NCBI GenBank assembly: GCA_014859085.1
Contig: JACUUY010000010.1
Span: 1 to 40,118 of the forward strand
DNA: 40,118 bases
From: Caldifarciminota bacterium
GTDB lineage: Bacteria; Hydrothermota; Tepidihabitantia; SM23-42
Direction: 5' to 3'
In this document: one piece after another, positions 16,256 to 23,826 of the stretch
How the letters are laid out: each line of letters begins with the position of its first letter
How positions within the stretch are numbered: position 1 is the first letter of the stretch
Position numbers and translations under genes: made by a program
The notes under the pieces: model-generated
Seen by the model: the letters and a program-made list of their open reading frames with translations, nothing else
Databases searched by the model: none
Told to the model about the DNA's origin: nothing

Positions 16256-17911
16256 TTATTCGAACCGGAAACCCTTTTCGCGGAAGAGAAGGAGACAGGT
16301 GTTCACCGCATCCGCATCGTAGATGATGCCCTTGTCCTTCGATATTTCTGCAAGGGTATACTCGAGGCTGTGTGCCGGCCGGTAAGGGCGGTGCGACGAG
16401 ATCGCCTCGACGACATCCGCCACCGAGAGGATGCGCGTTTCGAGCAGAATATTATTGCCGGTAAGACCCGCGGGATAACCTGAACCGTCGATCCTTTCAT
16501 GGTGCTGGAGCACAATATCGGCGATCGGCCAGGGGAATTCAACCGTCCGCAATATCTCGCTGGCGACGCTCGGGTGCGTCTTGATGATCGCGAATTCGGC
16601 TTCACTGAGCCGGGTGGGTTTGCTCAGGATCTCCGAAGGCACGGCCAGCTTGCCGATGTCGTGCAGCATGCCGGCGAGCCTTATCCCGTTTATCTGCTTC
16701 TCGTTCAACCCCATCTGTTGAGCCATTGCGCAGGCGAGCGTCGTGACGCGGCGCTGGTGGTCGGTCGTGTAAGGATCGCGCTTGCCGACCGCAGATGAGA
16801 GGGCATTGACCGTCTGCTCGAATATCTTGCGCAGCAGCTTGTAGCTGCGCTGCAGATCTTCGGCCGATTTCTTCCCCTCGGCACGCACGTGCAGTGCGAT
16901 TATGCCGTAAGCGACGTCGTCGGCCAGTTCCCTGAGCAGTTTGACCTCTTCACCGTCGAAGACATCCGGCTCGGCCGAGTAGATATTCAGCGAGCCGATC
17001 ACGCGGCCGTCCTCGCGCAGGGGCAGGGCGATCAGCGCTGCGTATCCGCGCTTCACGGCTTCGCTCCGCCACGCGGCGCGGGCCGGACACGTGGCCAGGT
17101 TCTTTATGATCTCGGTCTTTCCAGTGAGGATGGCATGACTCACTGGTTCCCGTTCGGGGCCTGTTCTGGTCAGGGAGAGACTCACCCCGTCGAGGTATCC
17201 CTGTTCATGGCCGGCGCGCGCAACCGGCCGGACCTCCTGGCTGCCGTCCCCGGCGACCATGCCGACCCATGCGAACCGGTACCCGCCCATGTCGACGATG
17301 ATCCGGCATATGTCGAGGAGCAATTTCTTCTCGTCCGTTGCCCGAACCAGCACCTGGTCGCATTCGGTGACCACATTGAGGGCGCGGTTGAGTTTGTGCA
17401 GGAGCGCTTCGGATCTCTTGCTCTCGGTAATATCGCGGATGATGCCCAGCGTGCCGAGGAACCTCTTGTCCGCGTCAGTGACACCCTTATCGTAATGGCC
17501 GGTCGAACTGACATCGCCGAATGCAATGACCGTGCCGATCCGCTCGTCGAGTTCCTTGGTTCTTTTCTTGAGAAGCAAGCGTATTTCGAGGTCTTTGGTC
17601 TTTCTCCGGCCGGTTCTTCTCTCGTCAAATAGTTTTGGGGCATGCTCGTCGCCCGTGGCGGTTCCGGTGTATGCGGGCAGGACAAGATTGCGCGCGAACG
17701 ATTTTACGTCGTCCGGATGGACGATCCTGCTGAAGTGCTCGCCGATCAGTTCCTCAGGTTCGTAACCCAGGCTGCGTACCGCGTCATTGACGAAAATGAA
17801 TCGGCCCTCGGGGTCGATTCGGTATACGATGTCGGGCAACGCCCGGATGACGTTTATGTAACGCTCGGCGTCCTGCTTGCTGATGCTGTCGGGATTCGCA
17901 CGCTCGTGCAT
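16256..17911 (-). CDS. PAS-GAF-HD-GYP signalling protein, probable c-di-GMP phosphodiesterase
   Basis: I chose ATG 17911, the first methionine before the PAS domain; the open frame continues to 18046 but crosses a consensus promoter and a repeat. Of 551 residues, ~17-75 are a PAS fold (LPDIVYRIDPEGRFIFVN), ~155-165 read IIRDITESK like a PAC motif, ~180-345 are a GAF domain, and ~365-545 are an HD-GYP domain. The HD pair is in MLHDIGK (H417, D418) and the GYP motif in HHERIDGSGYPAG (478-480). The family hydrolyses cyclic di-GMP in response to the sensor domains. No transmembrane helix is seen, so the protein is cytoplasmic. The -10 box lies 10 bases before ATG, implying an almost leaderless mRNA. 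Confidence 0.85.
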   Translation of the reverse strand: MHERANPDSISKQDAERYINVIRALPDIVYRIDPEGRFIFVNDAVRSLGYEPEELIGEHFSRIVHPDDVKSFARNLVLPAYTGTATGDEHAPKLFDERRTGRRKTKDLEIRLLLKKRTKELDERIGTVIAFGDVSSTGHYDKGVTDADKRFLGTLGIIRDITESKRSEALLHKLNRALNVVTECDQVLVRATDEKKLLLDICRIIVDMGGYRFAWVGMVAGDGSQEVRPVARAGHEQGYLDGVSLSLTRTGPEREPVSHAILTGKTEIIKNLATCPARAAWRSEAVKRGYAALIALPLREDGRVIGSLNIYSAEPDVFDGEEVKLLRELADDVAYGIIALHVRAEGKKSAEDLQRSYKLLRKIFEQTVNALSSAVGKRDPYTTDHQRRVTTLACAMAQQMGLNEKQINGIRLAGMLHDIGKLAVPSEILSKPTRLSEAEFAIIKTHPSVASEILRTVEFPWPIADIVLQHHERIDGSGYPAGLTGNNILLETRILSVADVVEAISSHRPYRPAHSLEYTLAEISKDKGIIYDADAVNTCLLLFREKGFRFE

Positions 17912-17921
17912 ATCTAATTGG

Positions 17922-17949
17922 ATTATAATGATAACTGTCGATTTGTCAA
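17922..17949 (-). promoter_or_regulatory. Sigma-70 promoter of the HD-GYP gene, nearly leaderless
   Basis: Minus strand: TTGACA (17949-17944), 16-bp spacer, TATAAT (17927-17922). The start codon is at 17911, so the expected transcript has only about 3-5 untranslated bases and no ribosome site. Confidence 0.75.
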
Positions 17950-18039
17950 TGACCGCCGCTGGCGCATAGACTGGTCCCTGAGTCTCCTTCATTTTTCGCA
18001 AAGTGTTGTTAACAATGCTCTTCCAGCGCATGATGGTTC

Positions 18040-18195
18040 TTGTCATTGCGCGTGAGGCCTGCCAAAAGGCAGGACGAACGCGGCGATCATATAATTTCTT
18101 GGGACTTCTTCGGCACTGAGATTGTCCCGTCCCGAGGATCCTCGCTTCGCGGGACTTCGTCCTCCTCGACCAGCTCGGAGTCCTCGCAATGACAA
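18040..18195. repeat. TTGTCATTGCG-ended inverted-repeat element
   Basis: The ends TTGTCATTGCG (18040-18050) and CGCAATGACAA (18185-18195) are perfect inverted repeats. The interior resembles the widespread 'cattgcgag...cgaagc' class of intergenic repeats (CCGAGGATCCTCGCTTCGCGGGA region). An imperfect outer pair (CCCTGAGTCTCCTTCA near 17974; its diverged complement near 18214-18230) may widen it to about 17972-18237. It fills the space between two divergent promoters, leaving no gene there. Confidence 0.65.
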
Positions 18196-18240
18196 TTCAA
18201 GGTTCTGGAGAAAGTGAAGAGGACTCAGGACTGGTCCGGC

Positions 18241-18268
18241 TTGACACGCTCCATTATCAAAATATAAT
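18241..18268 (+). promoter_or_regulatory. Sigma-70 promoter for the GYD-domain gene
   Basis: TTGACA (18241-18246), 16-bp spacer, TATAAT (18263-18268); followed by AGGAGG (18277-18282) and ATG 18287. Confidence 0.8.
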
Positions 18269-18286
18269 TGAATGACAGGAGGTCAT

Positions 18287-18583
18287 ATGGCAACGTATAT
18301 TCTGGTTACAAGATTATCTCCCGAGTTGACCAAAGACATGAAGAAGCGCGCCGAGATCGGGCGCAAGTGGATGGAACGGGTCCGAAAGGAATGCCCGGAT
18401 GTCAAGTTCGTGGGGCACTATGCGCTCCTCGGTCCCTATGATTTCCTCGATATTTATGAGGCGCCGGATGAAGAGACCGCAGCCAAGGTTTCGATGATCA
18501 GTCTGTCCGGGGGTGCAACTGCGGCTGAATCATGGACCGCCATTCCCTACAGGAGATTTCTGGAACTCATCAAGAACCTCTGA
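18287..18583 (+). CDS. GYD-domain protein
   Basis: ATG 18287 has AGGAGG 4 bases upstream; an earlier in-frame ATG at 18272 would place the ribosome site inside the gene. The 98-residue product is a complete GYD domain, a small ferredoxin-like-fold protein with the family's YALLGPYDFLDIYEAPDEETA core (residues ~45-65) and the SGGATAAESWTAIPY region. The cytoplasmic family has no established function; members are thought to be small oligomers. It is transcribed alone from a consensus promoter and converges on the DUF4388 gene. Confidence 0.85.
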   Translation: MATYILVTRLSPELTKDMKKRAEIGRKWMERVRKECPDVKFVGHYALLGPYDFLDIYEAPDEETAAKVSMISLSGGATAAESWTAIPYRRFLELIKNL

Positions 18584-18634
18584 CTGCGGGCTACCAGGCG
18601 CGCGCCGATTACACAGCGAAGGATTGAGGGGTAG

Positions 18635-19282
18635 TTACTTCTTCTTGAAAAACCTCGAAAGCCAGCCATCGTCTTCCGGCTCTTTGGCCGGCGGCGGTTT
18701 GGGTGGTTTCGTTTCTTTCTTCTCTCCGATCTTTTCCTGCTTGGGGGGCGCCACGCTAACCAGGCCTGAGGAGATCATTCCATAGAAGATCTTCGCGGTC
18801 TCGAATTCAGGGATATCTGCCTTGCGGGCGATCTGCCTGACCGTCAGGTTGCCGTCAACAAAGGAAAGTGCCTTCCATTCCCGCGGATTCAGCTCGATAT
18901 TCTCCACACCTTCCTGGGGGATTTCGACGATCTTAATGACAACGTCAAATGAAGGGATCAATTTCTGGATCCGTGCCAGTTCATCGATACGGCGCGCCGC
19001 TTCCAGGATCACCTGCTGGATCGGCAGATCGACCGTGCGTTGCGCCATTTGTTCACCTGCGGTGAATATGAAGCGTCCTTTTTTCCAGCCGAGGAGCGTG
19101 TCGATGGCCGGTTCGCCCTGGATCGATTTCGTCTGGGCGTGCGCCACCTTGCCGTTCTTGAGGTATACAAACCCGACGTCGTCCGCCGTTTCTATTTTTA
19201 ATACGCCGTCTTTCTGCCCCAACTGGATCAGCTGGAAGAGATCGGTTATCTCAAAATCCTGTAGATCACCCGCCAGCGGCAT
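18635..19282 (-). CDS. DUF4388 (PATAN) domain protein
   Basis: The start ATG (19282-19280) overlaps the accA stop by one base (TAATG), so the gene is translationally coupled as the last gene of a four-gene operon. Residues ~5-100 are a DUF4388/PATAN domain (LQDFEITDLFQLIQLGQKDG ... IFKNGKVAHAQT-like segment YLKNGKVAHAQT ... LLGWKKGRFIF). Residues ~130-175 form a small winged-helix-like segment (LSFVDGNLTVRQIARKADIPEFETAKIFYGMISSGLV). The C-terminus is a charged, proline-rich tail (KPPKPPPAKEPEDDGWLSRFFKKK). The family works in signal-transduction chains, often with response regulators, as a protein-interaction adaptor. Its link to accA and the outer-membrane gene upstream is unexplained. Confidence 0.8.
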   Translation of the reverse strand: MPLAGDLQDFEITDLFQLIQLGQKDGVLKIETADDVGFVYLKNGKVAHAQTKSIQGEPAIDTLLGWKKGRFIFTAGEQMAQRTVDLPIQQVILEAARRIDELARIQKLIPSFDVVIKIVEIPQEGVENIELNPREWKALSFVDGNLTVRQIARKADIPEFETAKIFYGMISSGLVSVAPPKQEKIGEKKETKPPKPPPAKEPEDDGWLSRFFKKK

Positions 19283-20223
19283 TATCCCTTGTAGATCCCC
19301 ATATTCCTGAATTTGCCGATCCGCGCCTCGATCAGGTCAGGGACCGGGATGCTGGTCAGTTCGTCCAGATTACTCACGATCGCCGAGCGAATGTTCCTTG
19401 CGGCCGTTTCAAAGTCCATGTGCGCGCCGCCGACCGGCTCCGGGATCGTGTCATCGATAATGCCCATCGCCTTCATGTCTTCGGCCGTCATCTTGAGCGC
19501 TTCGGCCGCGTCCTTGTTCTTCGCGGCGTCGCGCCAGAGGATCGAGGCGCAGCCTTCGGGTGAGATGACTGAGTAGACCGCGTTCTCCATCATCAGTATC
19601 CGGTCGCCGAGCGCGATCGCGAGGGCGCCGCCCGAGCCGCCTTCGCCAAGGATTATGACCAGGATCGGCGTCGGCAGGGTTGCGCACTCGAAGAGATTCG
19701 AAGCGATCGCCTCGGCCTGACCCCTCTCCTCGGCACCGACCCCCGGGTATGCGCCCGGCGTGTCGACCATAGTGACGACCGGCATTTTGAACTTGGCGGC
19801 AAGTCTCATGATCCGCATCGCTTTGCGGTATCCTTCAGGGTGGGGCATGCCGAAATTGCGCCGGATCTTCTCTTTTGTGTCCCGTCCTTTCTGATGGGCG
19901 ATGATCGCAATGCGGTGCCGGTCGATCTCGGTGATACCCGCAACGATCGCGTGATCGTCGCCGAACCGGCGGTCGCCGTGCAACTCGACGAAACCCTCGG
20001 CCATGAGGTTGATTATGTCCAGCGGGTAAGGCCTCCTTGGATGGCGCGCGAGCTGAACTCGCTGCCAGCGCGTCAGGTTCGAGTATATGCTACGCTTGAG
20101 TTTCTCGGCCTGTACTCTGAGGCGCTCGATCTCTTCGTCAACGCCCTTCAGCCCCCGCAGTTCATCGATCTTCCTTTCGAGTTCAACGATCGGTCGCTCG
20201 AACTCAAGCCAGATGCCGTTCAC
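19282..20223 (-). CDS. accA: Acetyl-CoA carboxylase carboxyltransferase subunit alpha
   Basis: AccA, with AccD, transfers the carboxyl group from biotin to acetyl-CoA to make malonyl-CoA, the first committed step of fatty-acid synthesis. The 313-residue length is normal. Visible signatures are the N-terminal helical region (FERPIVELERKIDEL), LARHPRRPYPLDII, FVELHGDRRFGDDHAIV, the MVDTPGAYPGVGAEERGQAEAIA loop, the GEGGSGGALAI oxyanion motif and SVISPEGCASILWRD. The start is GTG (20223-20221), overlapping the upstream stop as GTGA. No accD is in view. Its position inside an operon with an outer-membrane protein is unusual but may simply reflect shared expression with envelope growth. Confidence 0.93.
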   Translation of the reverse strand: MNGIWLEFERPIVELERKIDELRGLKGVDEEIERLRVQAEKLKRSIYSNLTRWQRVQLARHPRRPYPLDIINLMAEGFVELHGDRRFGDDHAIVAGITEIDRHRIAIIAHQKGRDTKEKIRRNFGMPHPEGYRKAMRIMRLAAKFKMPVVTMVDTPGAYPGVGAEERGQAEAIASNLFECATLPTPILVIILGEGGSGGALAIALGDRILMMENAVYSVISPEGCASILWRDAAKNKDAAEALKMTAEDMKAMGIIDDTIPEPVGGAHMDFETAARNIRSAIVSNLDELTSIPVPDLIEARIGKFRNMGIYKG

Positions 20224-21056
20224 TGGAGCGCAAGGGTGATCGCTAGATTGTTGACCATGCCGAGATTCTTGGGGTAAAACGAACCGCCGTATTTCACCTC
20301 GAGAGCGCCGGCATCGACCGAGAAACCGAATCCGGGGTAGAATTCATCCCGGTAATTTGCCGCCGCGCTGAGGGTGATCCGCTGGTAAAGCGGCATTGAT
20401 GCGCCGAGAGTGAATTCGAACACCGCATCATTGACCAGGTAGTGAAGGTCGCCGCTCAAGGTGAATTGCCTGACCATCTGGAAAGCGCCGAAACTGAGGC
20501 GCGCCGGGAGGTTCACCTCGTCGTTATTGATCACCATCCTCGTTCCGAAATTGGTCGCGCCAAAGGTTATGCCGCCGGTCGGACTATGGTACGCGAACGC
20601 AATATCCATGGCCAGCGCATAGTCCGAATAGATATAGATATTCTCGGTCACGTACTTGACATTGACGCCGATCCTTCCCTTGTCTGACACGTTGACTGCC
20701 GCGCCGAGGATGAGCGAAAAGTCATAGGCGCGGTAATCGATCAAAGGCTCTTCGGTCGGATATTCGGGGCGCCATTCAATTTCCCCGTAGTCGAAATTGA
20801 GGATACCCAGCCCGACGTCGATATTCTTCACCTGCTTGGCCACGGATAGCGACACGCTCTGCATGCCGAGATAGAACCGGTTGTATGAAAACTGGAAGGT
20901 GATATTGTCGCGCGACCTGAGGTTGGACGGATTGTAGAAAACCGCCTCTTCGTTGCTCGCCACGGCGAAACTCGTCGTGACACCGATCGGCGATGCCGGC
21001 ATCAAGAGTGACTTGACCCCGGCCGCCGCAAATATAAGGATCACAAAAGCATTCAT
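20220..21056 (-). CDS. PorV/PorQ-family outer-membrane protein
   Basis: ATG 21056 directly follows the upstream stop, with GAGGAAT as ribosome site at the end of that gene. The 278-residue product has a signal peptide (MNAFVILIFAAAGVKSLL) and the PorV/PorQ pattern: a conserved early motif EEAVFYNPSNLRS, then alternating amphipathic strands with glycine and aromatic residues to a barrel end (LGMVNNLAITLALQ). In Bacteroidetes, PorV escorts type IX secretion substrates and PorQ is a related OmpP1/FadL-like barrel. Here the presence of several sorting-domain proteins in the same window supports a role in type IX export, but no core Por genes are visible. Confidence 0.7.
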   Translation of the reverse strand: MNAFVILIFAAAGVKSLLMPASPIGVTTSFAVASNEEAVFYNPSNLRSRDNITFQFSYNRFYLGMQSVSLSVAKQVKNIDVGLGILNFDYGEIEWRPEYPTEEPLIDYRAYDFSLILGAAVNVSDKGRIGVNVKYVTENIYIYSDYALAMDIAFAYHSPTGGITFGATNFGTRMVINNDEVNLPARLSFGAFQMVRQFTLSGDLHYLVNDAVFEFTLGASMPLYQRITLSAAANYRDEFYPGFGFSVDAGALEVKYGGSFYPKNLGMVNNLAITLALQ

Positions 21057-22184
21057 TTATTCCTCGATTATTTCAACATTAGCCCGGGGCAGGGTGACTT
21101 TTCGTTTGTCCTCGAGTTCGACGTCCAGCACCCGGACTTTCGCTTCGGTTTCGATCTTTGCCAGCTCGACGGGCAGTCCCACAACCCGGCCGATCAGGCC
21201 AAAATAGGGTTCCCTGATTATGCGCACTTTCATGCCGCTTTCGAGCCCGGTACCGGTCGACAGGTCAGCCGTCTTCTTCTTCGGATCTGTCTTGGTGGCC
21301 GGCACAATCAGTTCCGGGCGCATGACGCCGGCCCTGATCTGGGTTGCCCCGTTCATGGAGGTCTTTCTGCCGCTCAGCGATTTAAGCAGCTGGAAGGTCC
21401 GGTCCGCCATGCGTAACTTGCCGAACCCTTCGGTCGCGATCACGGTCAGGTTCACGTTTTCCGAACCGGTGATCGCAACGCCGATGTCATAGCCCATGAA
21501 TTGCTTCAGGTCCTGATCCTCGATCCCGCCCACGACGACGCCTTTGGCGCCGACATCGCGGGCTTTTTCGAGCGCGGCAAATTCGGCCATCGAACCGCCG
21601 ATGATCACTTTGTCCTTGAATGAATCGTTGATGATACTCGCCGTGAGAACCTCGTTCGGGTCATCGACCGCCATCGCGATATGGCCGATCGTCTCGCCGC
21701 CGATGCCGAAGATACCCTGAATAAAACTGCCGGCCGTTCTGAGCTCGACACCCTCGTTTTTGATTATTCCGATAACCTCGCCGTCAATGTACGCGATCAC
21801 TTCAACCGGTATGGGCGGCTCACGCAGGATGACCTGGCCTGTGATCTTGGAGACACTCTCGATCTCACCCTGGATCGGGCTTTTGACGTGTGATTTGAAA
21901 AGGCCGAAGAAGCCTTTGCTCTCGGCGATCACCTCATCCTTGGCGCACGCCGCGCCCGGCCTCTTAATCATCACATCGTCGATCTCGGCCGGTAACGTGC
22001 CCAGGAGACCGGCGACGTTCAGGGTTTGCACCGTACCGGGCAGGTTGGTCCGGGCGACGACTTGCTCGGCGGACACCGTGGAGCCCTTCTCCACGACTAT
22101 GTCGCCCGGCAACGGCAAGCGGCGCTGTTTGGTCAAGACCGTGTATTCAAGGACTTTTAGCCCAGGGGTATATGCGTGTGCCAA
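21057..22184 (-). CDS. Conserved-looking protein of unknown function with barrel-sandwich and KOW-like parts
   Basis: The start is a TTG at 22184 with AAGGAGG 7 bases upstream; no in-frame ATG exists and the frame is closed by a TAA just before, so the start is well determined. I do not recognise a named family. Residues ~20-130 look like repeated biotinyl/lipoyl-like hairpins (PGDIVVEKGSTVSAEQVVA, KSPIQGEIESVSKITGQVI). The middle (~150-270) is alpha/beta with glycine-rich turns (GIFGIGGETIGHIAMAVDD, GAKGVVVGGIEDQDLKQF). Residues ~320-375 resemble a KOW motif (GMKVRIIREPYFGLIGRVVGLP). It leads the operon with a PorV-like gene, accA and a DUF4388 gene, and has its own promoter. No signal peptide is visible, suggesting a cytoplasmic location. 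Confidence 0.6.
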   Translation of the reverse strand: MAHAYTPGLKVLEYTVLTKQRRLPLPGDIVVEKGSTVSAEQVVARTNLPGTVQTLNVAGLLGTLPAEIDDVMIKRPGAACAKDEVIAESKGFFGLFKSHVKSPIQGEIESVSKITGQVILREPPIPVEVIAYIDGEVIGIIKNEGVELRTAGSFIQGIFGIGGETIGHIAMAVDDPNEVLTASIINDSFKDKVIIGGSMAEFAALEKARDVGAKGVVVGGIEDQDLKQFMGYDIGVAITGSENVNLTVIATEGFGKLRMADRTFQLLKSLSGRKTSMNGATQIRAGVMRPELIVPATKTDPKKKTADLSTGTGLESGMKVRIIREPYFGLIGRVVGLPVELAKIETEAKVRVLDVELEDKRKVTLPRANVEIIEE

Positions 22185-22207
22185 TTCATGCCTCCTTTAC
22201 TTTAGGT

Positions 22208-22235
22208 ATAATACTCAAATTCTCATGGAGGTCAA
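22208..22235 (-). promoter_or_regulatory. Sigma-70 promoter for the four-gene accA operon
   Basis: Minus strand: TTGACC (22235-22230), 16-bp spacer, TATTAT (22213-22208). The expected leader is about 17-20 bases and contains the AGGAGG site for the TTG start. Confidence 0.65.
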
Positions 22236-22245
22236 GGGGCGAGAA

Positions 22246-23082
22246 TCATGCAAGCAGCCGGCGCACCTCTTGCATGTTCATCAGGTCCTCTTTGAGGTTG
22301 GTGCGCGGGGTTTCCATGATGAAGGGCCGATCCTGCAGTGCCGCGTGGCGCAAGATGTGCCGCATGCCCGTGCCGATCGTTCCCTGTCCGATATGCCAGT
22401 GCCGGTCGCGCCGCGATCCGCAGTCGTGTTTTGAATCGTTGAGGTGGATGAGCGCGAGACGGTCAAGGCCGATGACCCGGTCGAATTCGGTCACGCACCG
22501 GTCAACCGCCGAGGCGGTTCTCAGGTCGTATCCGGCGGCGCATGCGTGCGCGGTATCGAGCACGATGCCGATGCGGTCACGCTCCTCGACCTGGTCAATG
22601 ATCGTTCGCAACTGGCCGAATTCATGGCCGAGTTCGCGGCCGCTGCCCGCGGTGTTCTCGAGCAGCAGGGTCACGTTGTTCCGGGTACCAACCGTGCGGA
22701 ATGCCCGGTTTATCCCTTTGCTCATTTGCTTCAGCCCTTTGTCCGGTTCCGGCGCTGAGCCGACATGGAGGATGAGGTAAGAAGCGCCGAGCTGGGCGGT
22801 TCGTTTCAGATCCTCGACGAGCGAGTCGAGCGAGCGGCGAAAAAGCGGGTCTTCAGTGGACGCCAGGTTTGCCAGATAGGGCATGTGCACGAAGACCGGC
22901 TGGATGTTGTGCTTCAGTATCCCATGCCTGAACTGCGCCACGTCATCCGTATCGAGCGGGCGGTAGTTCCAGCCCCTCGGATTGCGCGAGAATATCTGGA
23001 TCGTTTCGCATTGCCGCTCCAGAGCCCGCGCCACGGCGTGCTGCACACCGCCGGCGATCGAAACGTGGAAGCCGAACCTCAT
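22246..23082 (-). CDS. nfo: Deoxyribonuclease IV (AP endonuclease, family 2)
   Basis: The 278-residue length is typical of Nfo/EndoIV, a TIM-barrel enzyme with three metal ions that cuts DNA 5' to abasic sites in base-excision repair. Visible motifs are FGFHVSIAGG at the N-terminus, IQIFSRNPRGW, LILHVGS, LLLENTAGSG, GIVLDTAHACAAGYDL, LIHLNDSKHDCGSRRDRHWHIGQGTIG and FIMETP, which carry the family's metal-binding His, Glu and Asp residues. ATG 23082 lacks a clear ribosome site. The gene lies between two separate minus-strand units and its 5' side is occupied by repeats with hairpins, so its promoter is unclear. Confidence 0.92.
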   Translation of the reverse strand: MRFGFHVSIAGGVQHAVARALERQCETIQIFSRNPRGWNYRPLDTDDVAQFRHGILKHNIQPVFVHMPYLANLASTEDPLFRRSLDSLVEDLKRTAQLGASYLILHVGSAPEPDKGLKQMSKGINRAFRTVGTRNNVTLLLENTAGSGRELGHEFGQLRTIIDQVEERDRIGIVLDTAHACAAGYDLRTASAVDRCVTEFDRVIGLDRLALIHLNDSKHDCGSRRDRHWHIGQGTIGTGMRHILRHAALQDRPFIMETPRTNLKEDLMNMQEVRRLLA

Positions 23083-23087
23083 GTGAA

Positions 23088-23256
23088 AGAAAGATTGCGG
23101 GGATGATACAGAAGATCACGGCGATGACGCCGCAGATTCCCCGGCACAGAAGCCGGGATCCTCAAGTCGGCAACAGAATCAAGATTCTGGCCGACTTGGG
23201 AACAGCGATGGTGAAGAAAGGCGATTGCGGAGATGGACGGCAGATCACAGCGATGA
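23088..23256. repeat. Intergenic direct repeats flanking two hairpins
   Basis: A diverged unit of about 35-40 bp occurs twice (about 23088-23127 and 23217-23256), sharing GATTGCGG, GATG and AGATCAC-GCGATGA. On the minus strand it resembles the ATCTGTGTAATCCGTG-type periodic intergenic repeats. Between the copies are a GC hairpin (23140-23157, loop ACAGAA) and a long hairpin CAAGTCGGC-AA-CAGAATC / GATTCTG-GCCGACTTG (23163-23198). These could terminate the upstream topA unit, but no T-run follows. Confidence 0.5.
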
Positions 23257-23280
23257 AAGATCATGAAGGGTTTCCGGCGG

Positions 23281-23826
23281 TTATTTCTTGTGGACGGCAA
23301 GCGTCGCGGGGTCGATCGTGAGGTAGCGGTCTTTGCTGAAGTACAGGGCCGGCCGTACTTTGCGCAGGTCGATGACTTCGTGCTCGCTCAGCACTTCCCG
23401 GGTAACGTGGATAGCGAGGATCTGCCCCACCACCAGGAAATGATCGCCGCATTCGTGCACGGCGAATTTCTCGCACTCGAAAGCTCCGTAGCACGCCTGG
23501 AGGATCATGCCGTTCACTTTCCCGGCCCTTTCTGCCGCGAGGCCGAACCGCTCGAGTTTATCGATCTCGCGGCCCGAGGTGTTGCCCAGTTTTGCGATCA
23601 GGCCCGCCTCCTCGTGCATGAGGAAGTTCACGGTGAAGCCGCTCTCCCGCGCCAGCAGATCGTACGTGTATCTTTTCGGTGATACGCTCACGCCGTACAG
23701 CGGAGGATCCGCGGAGAGGGGCGTGTGCCACGCCGCGGGCATGAGATTCCTGGCGGCGCCAATGATCGCCACGGTCTGGGGAAAGATCGAATAGAAATCC
23801 TGGAGTTTTGCGAATTCAAGCATCAT
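23281..23826 (-). CDS. Flavin reductase-family (FMN-binding split-barrel) protein
   Basis: The start overlaps the topA stop (ATGATG/TGA); either of two adjacent ATGs could be used. The 181-residue protein fits the flavin-reductase-like domain: FPQTVAIIGA, NLMPAAWHTPLSADPPLYGVSVSP (residues ~28-51, FMN phosphate region), TVNFLMHEEAGLIAKLGNTSGREIDKLERFGL, and HFLVVGQILAIHV. Members bind FMN and reduce flavins or other small acceptors with NAD(P)H in the cytoplasm; the substrate is unknown. It is co-transcribed with topA, which says little about its job. Confidence 0.82.
   Translation of the reverse strand: MMLEFAKLQDFYSIFPQTVAIIGAARNLMPAAWHTPLSADPPLYGVSVSPKRYTYDLLARESGFTVNFLMHEEAGLIAKLGNTSGREIDKLERFGLAAERAGKVNGMILQACYGAFECEKFAVHECGDHFLVVGQILAIHVTREVLSEHEVIDLRKVRPALYFSKDRYLTIDPATLAVHKK

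Noticed and set aside
16889-17632. Plus-strand open frame of 247 codons
   Set aside because: Antisense to the GAF/PAS region of the HD-GYP gene; no ribosome site or family resemblance.
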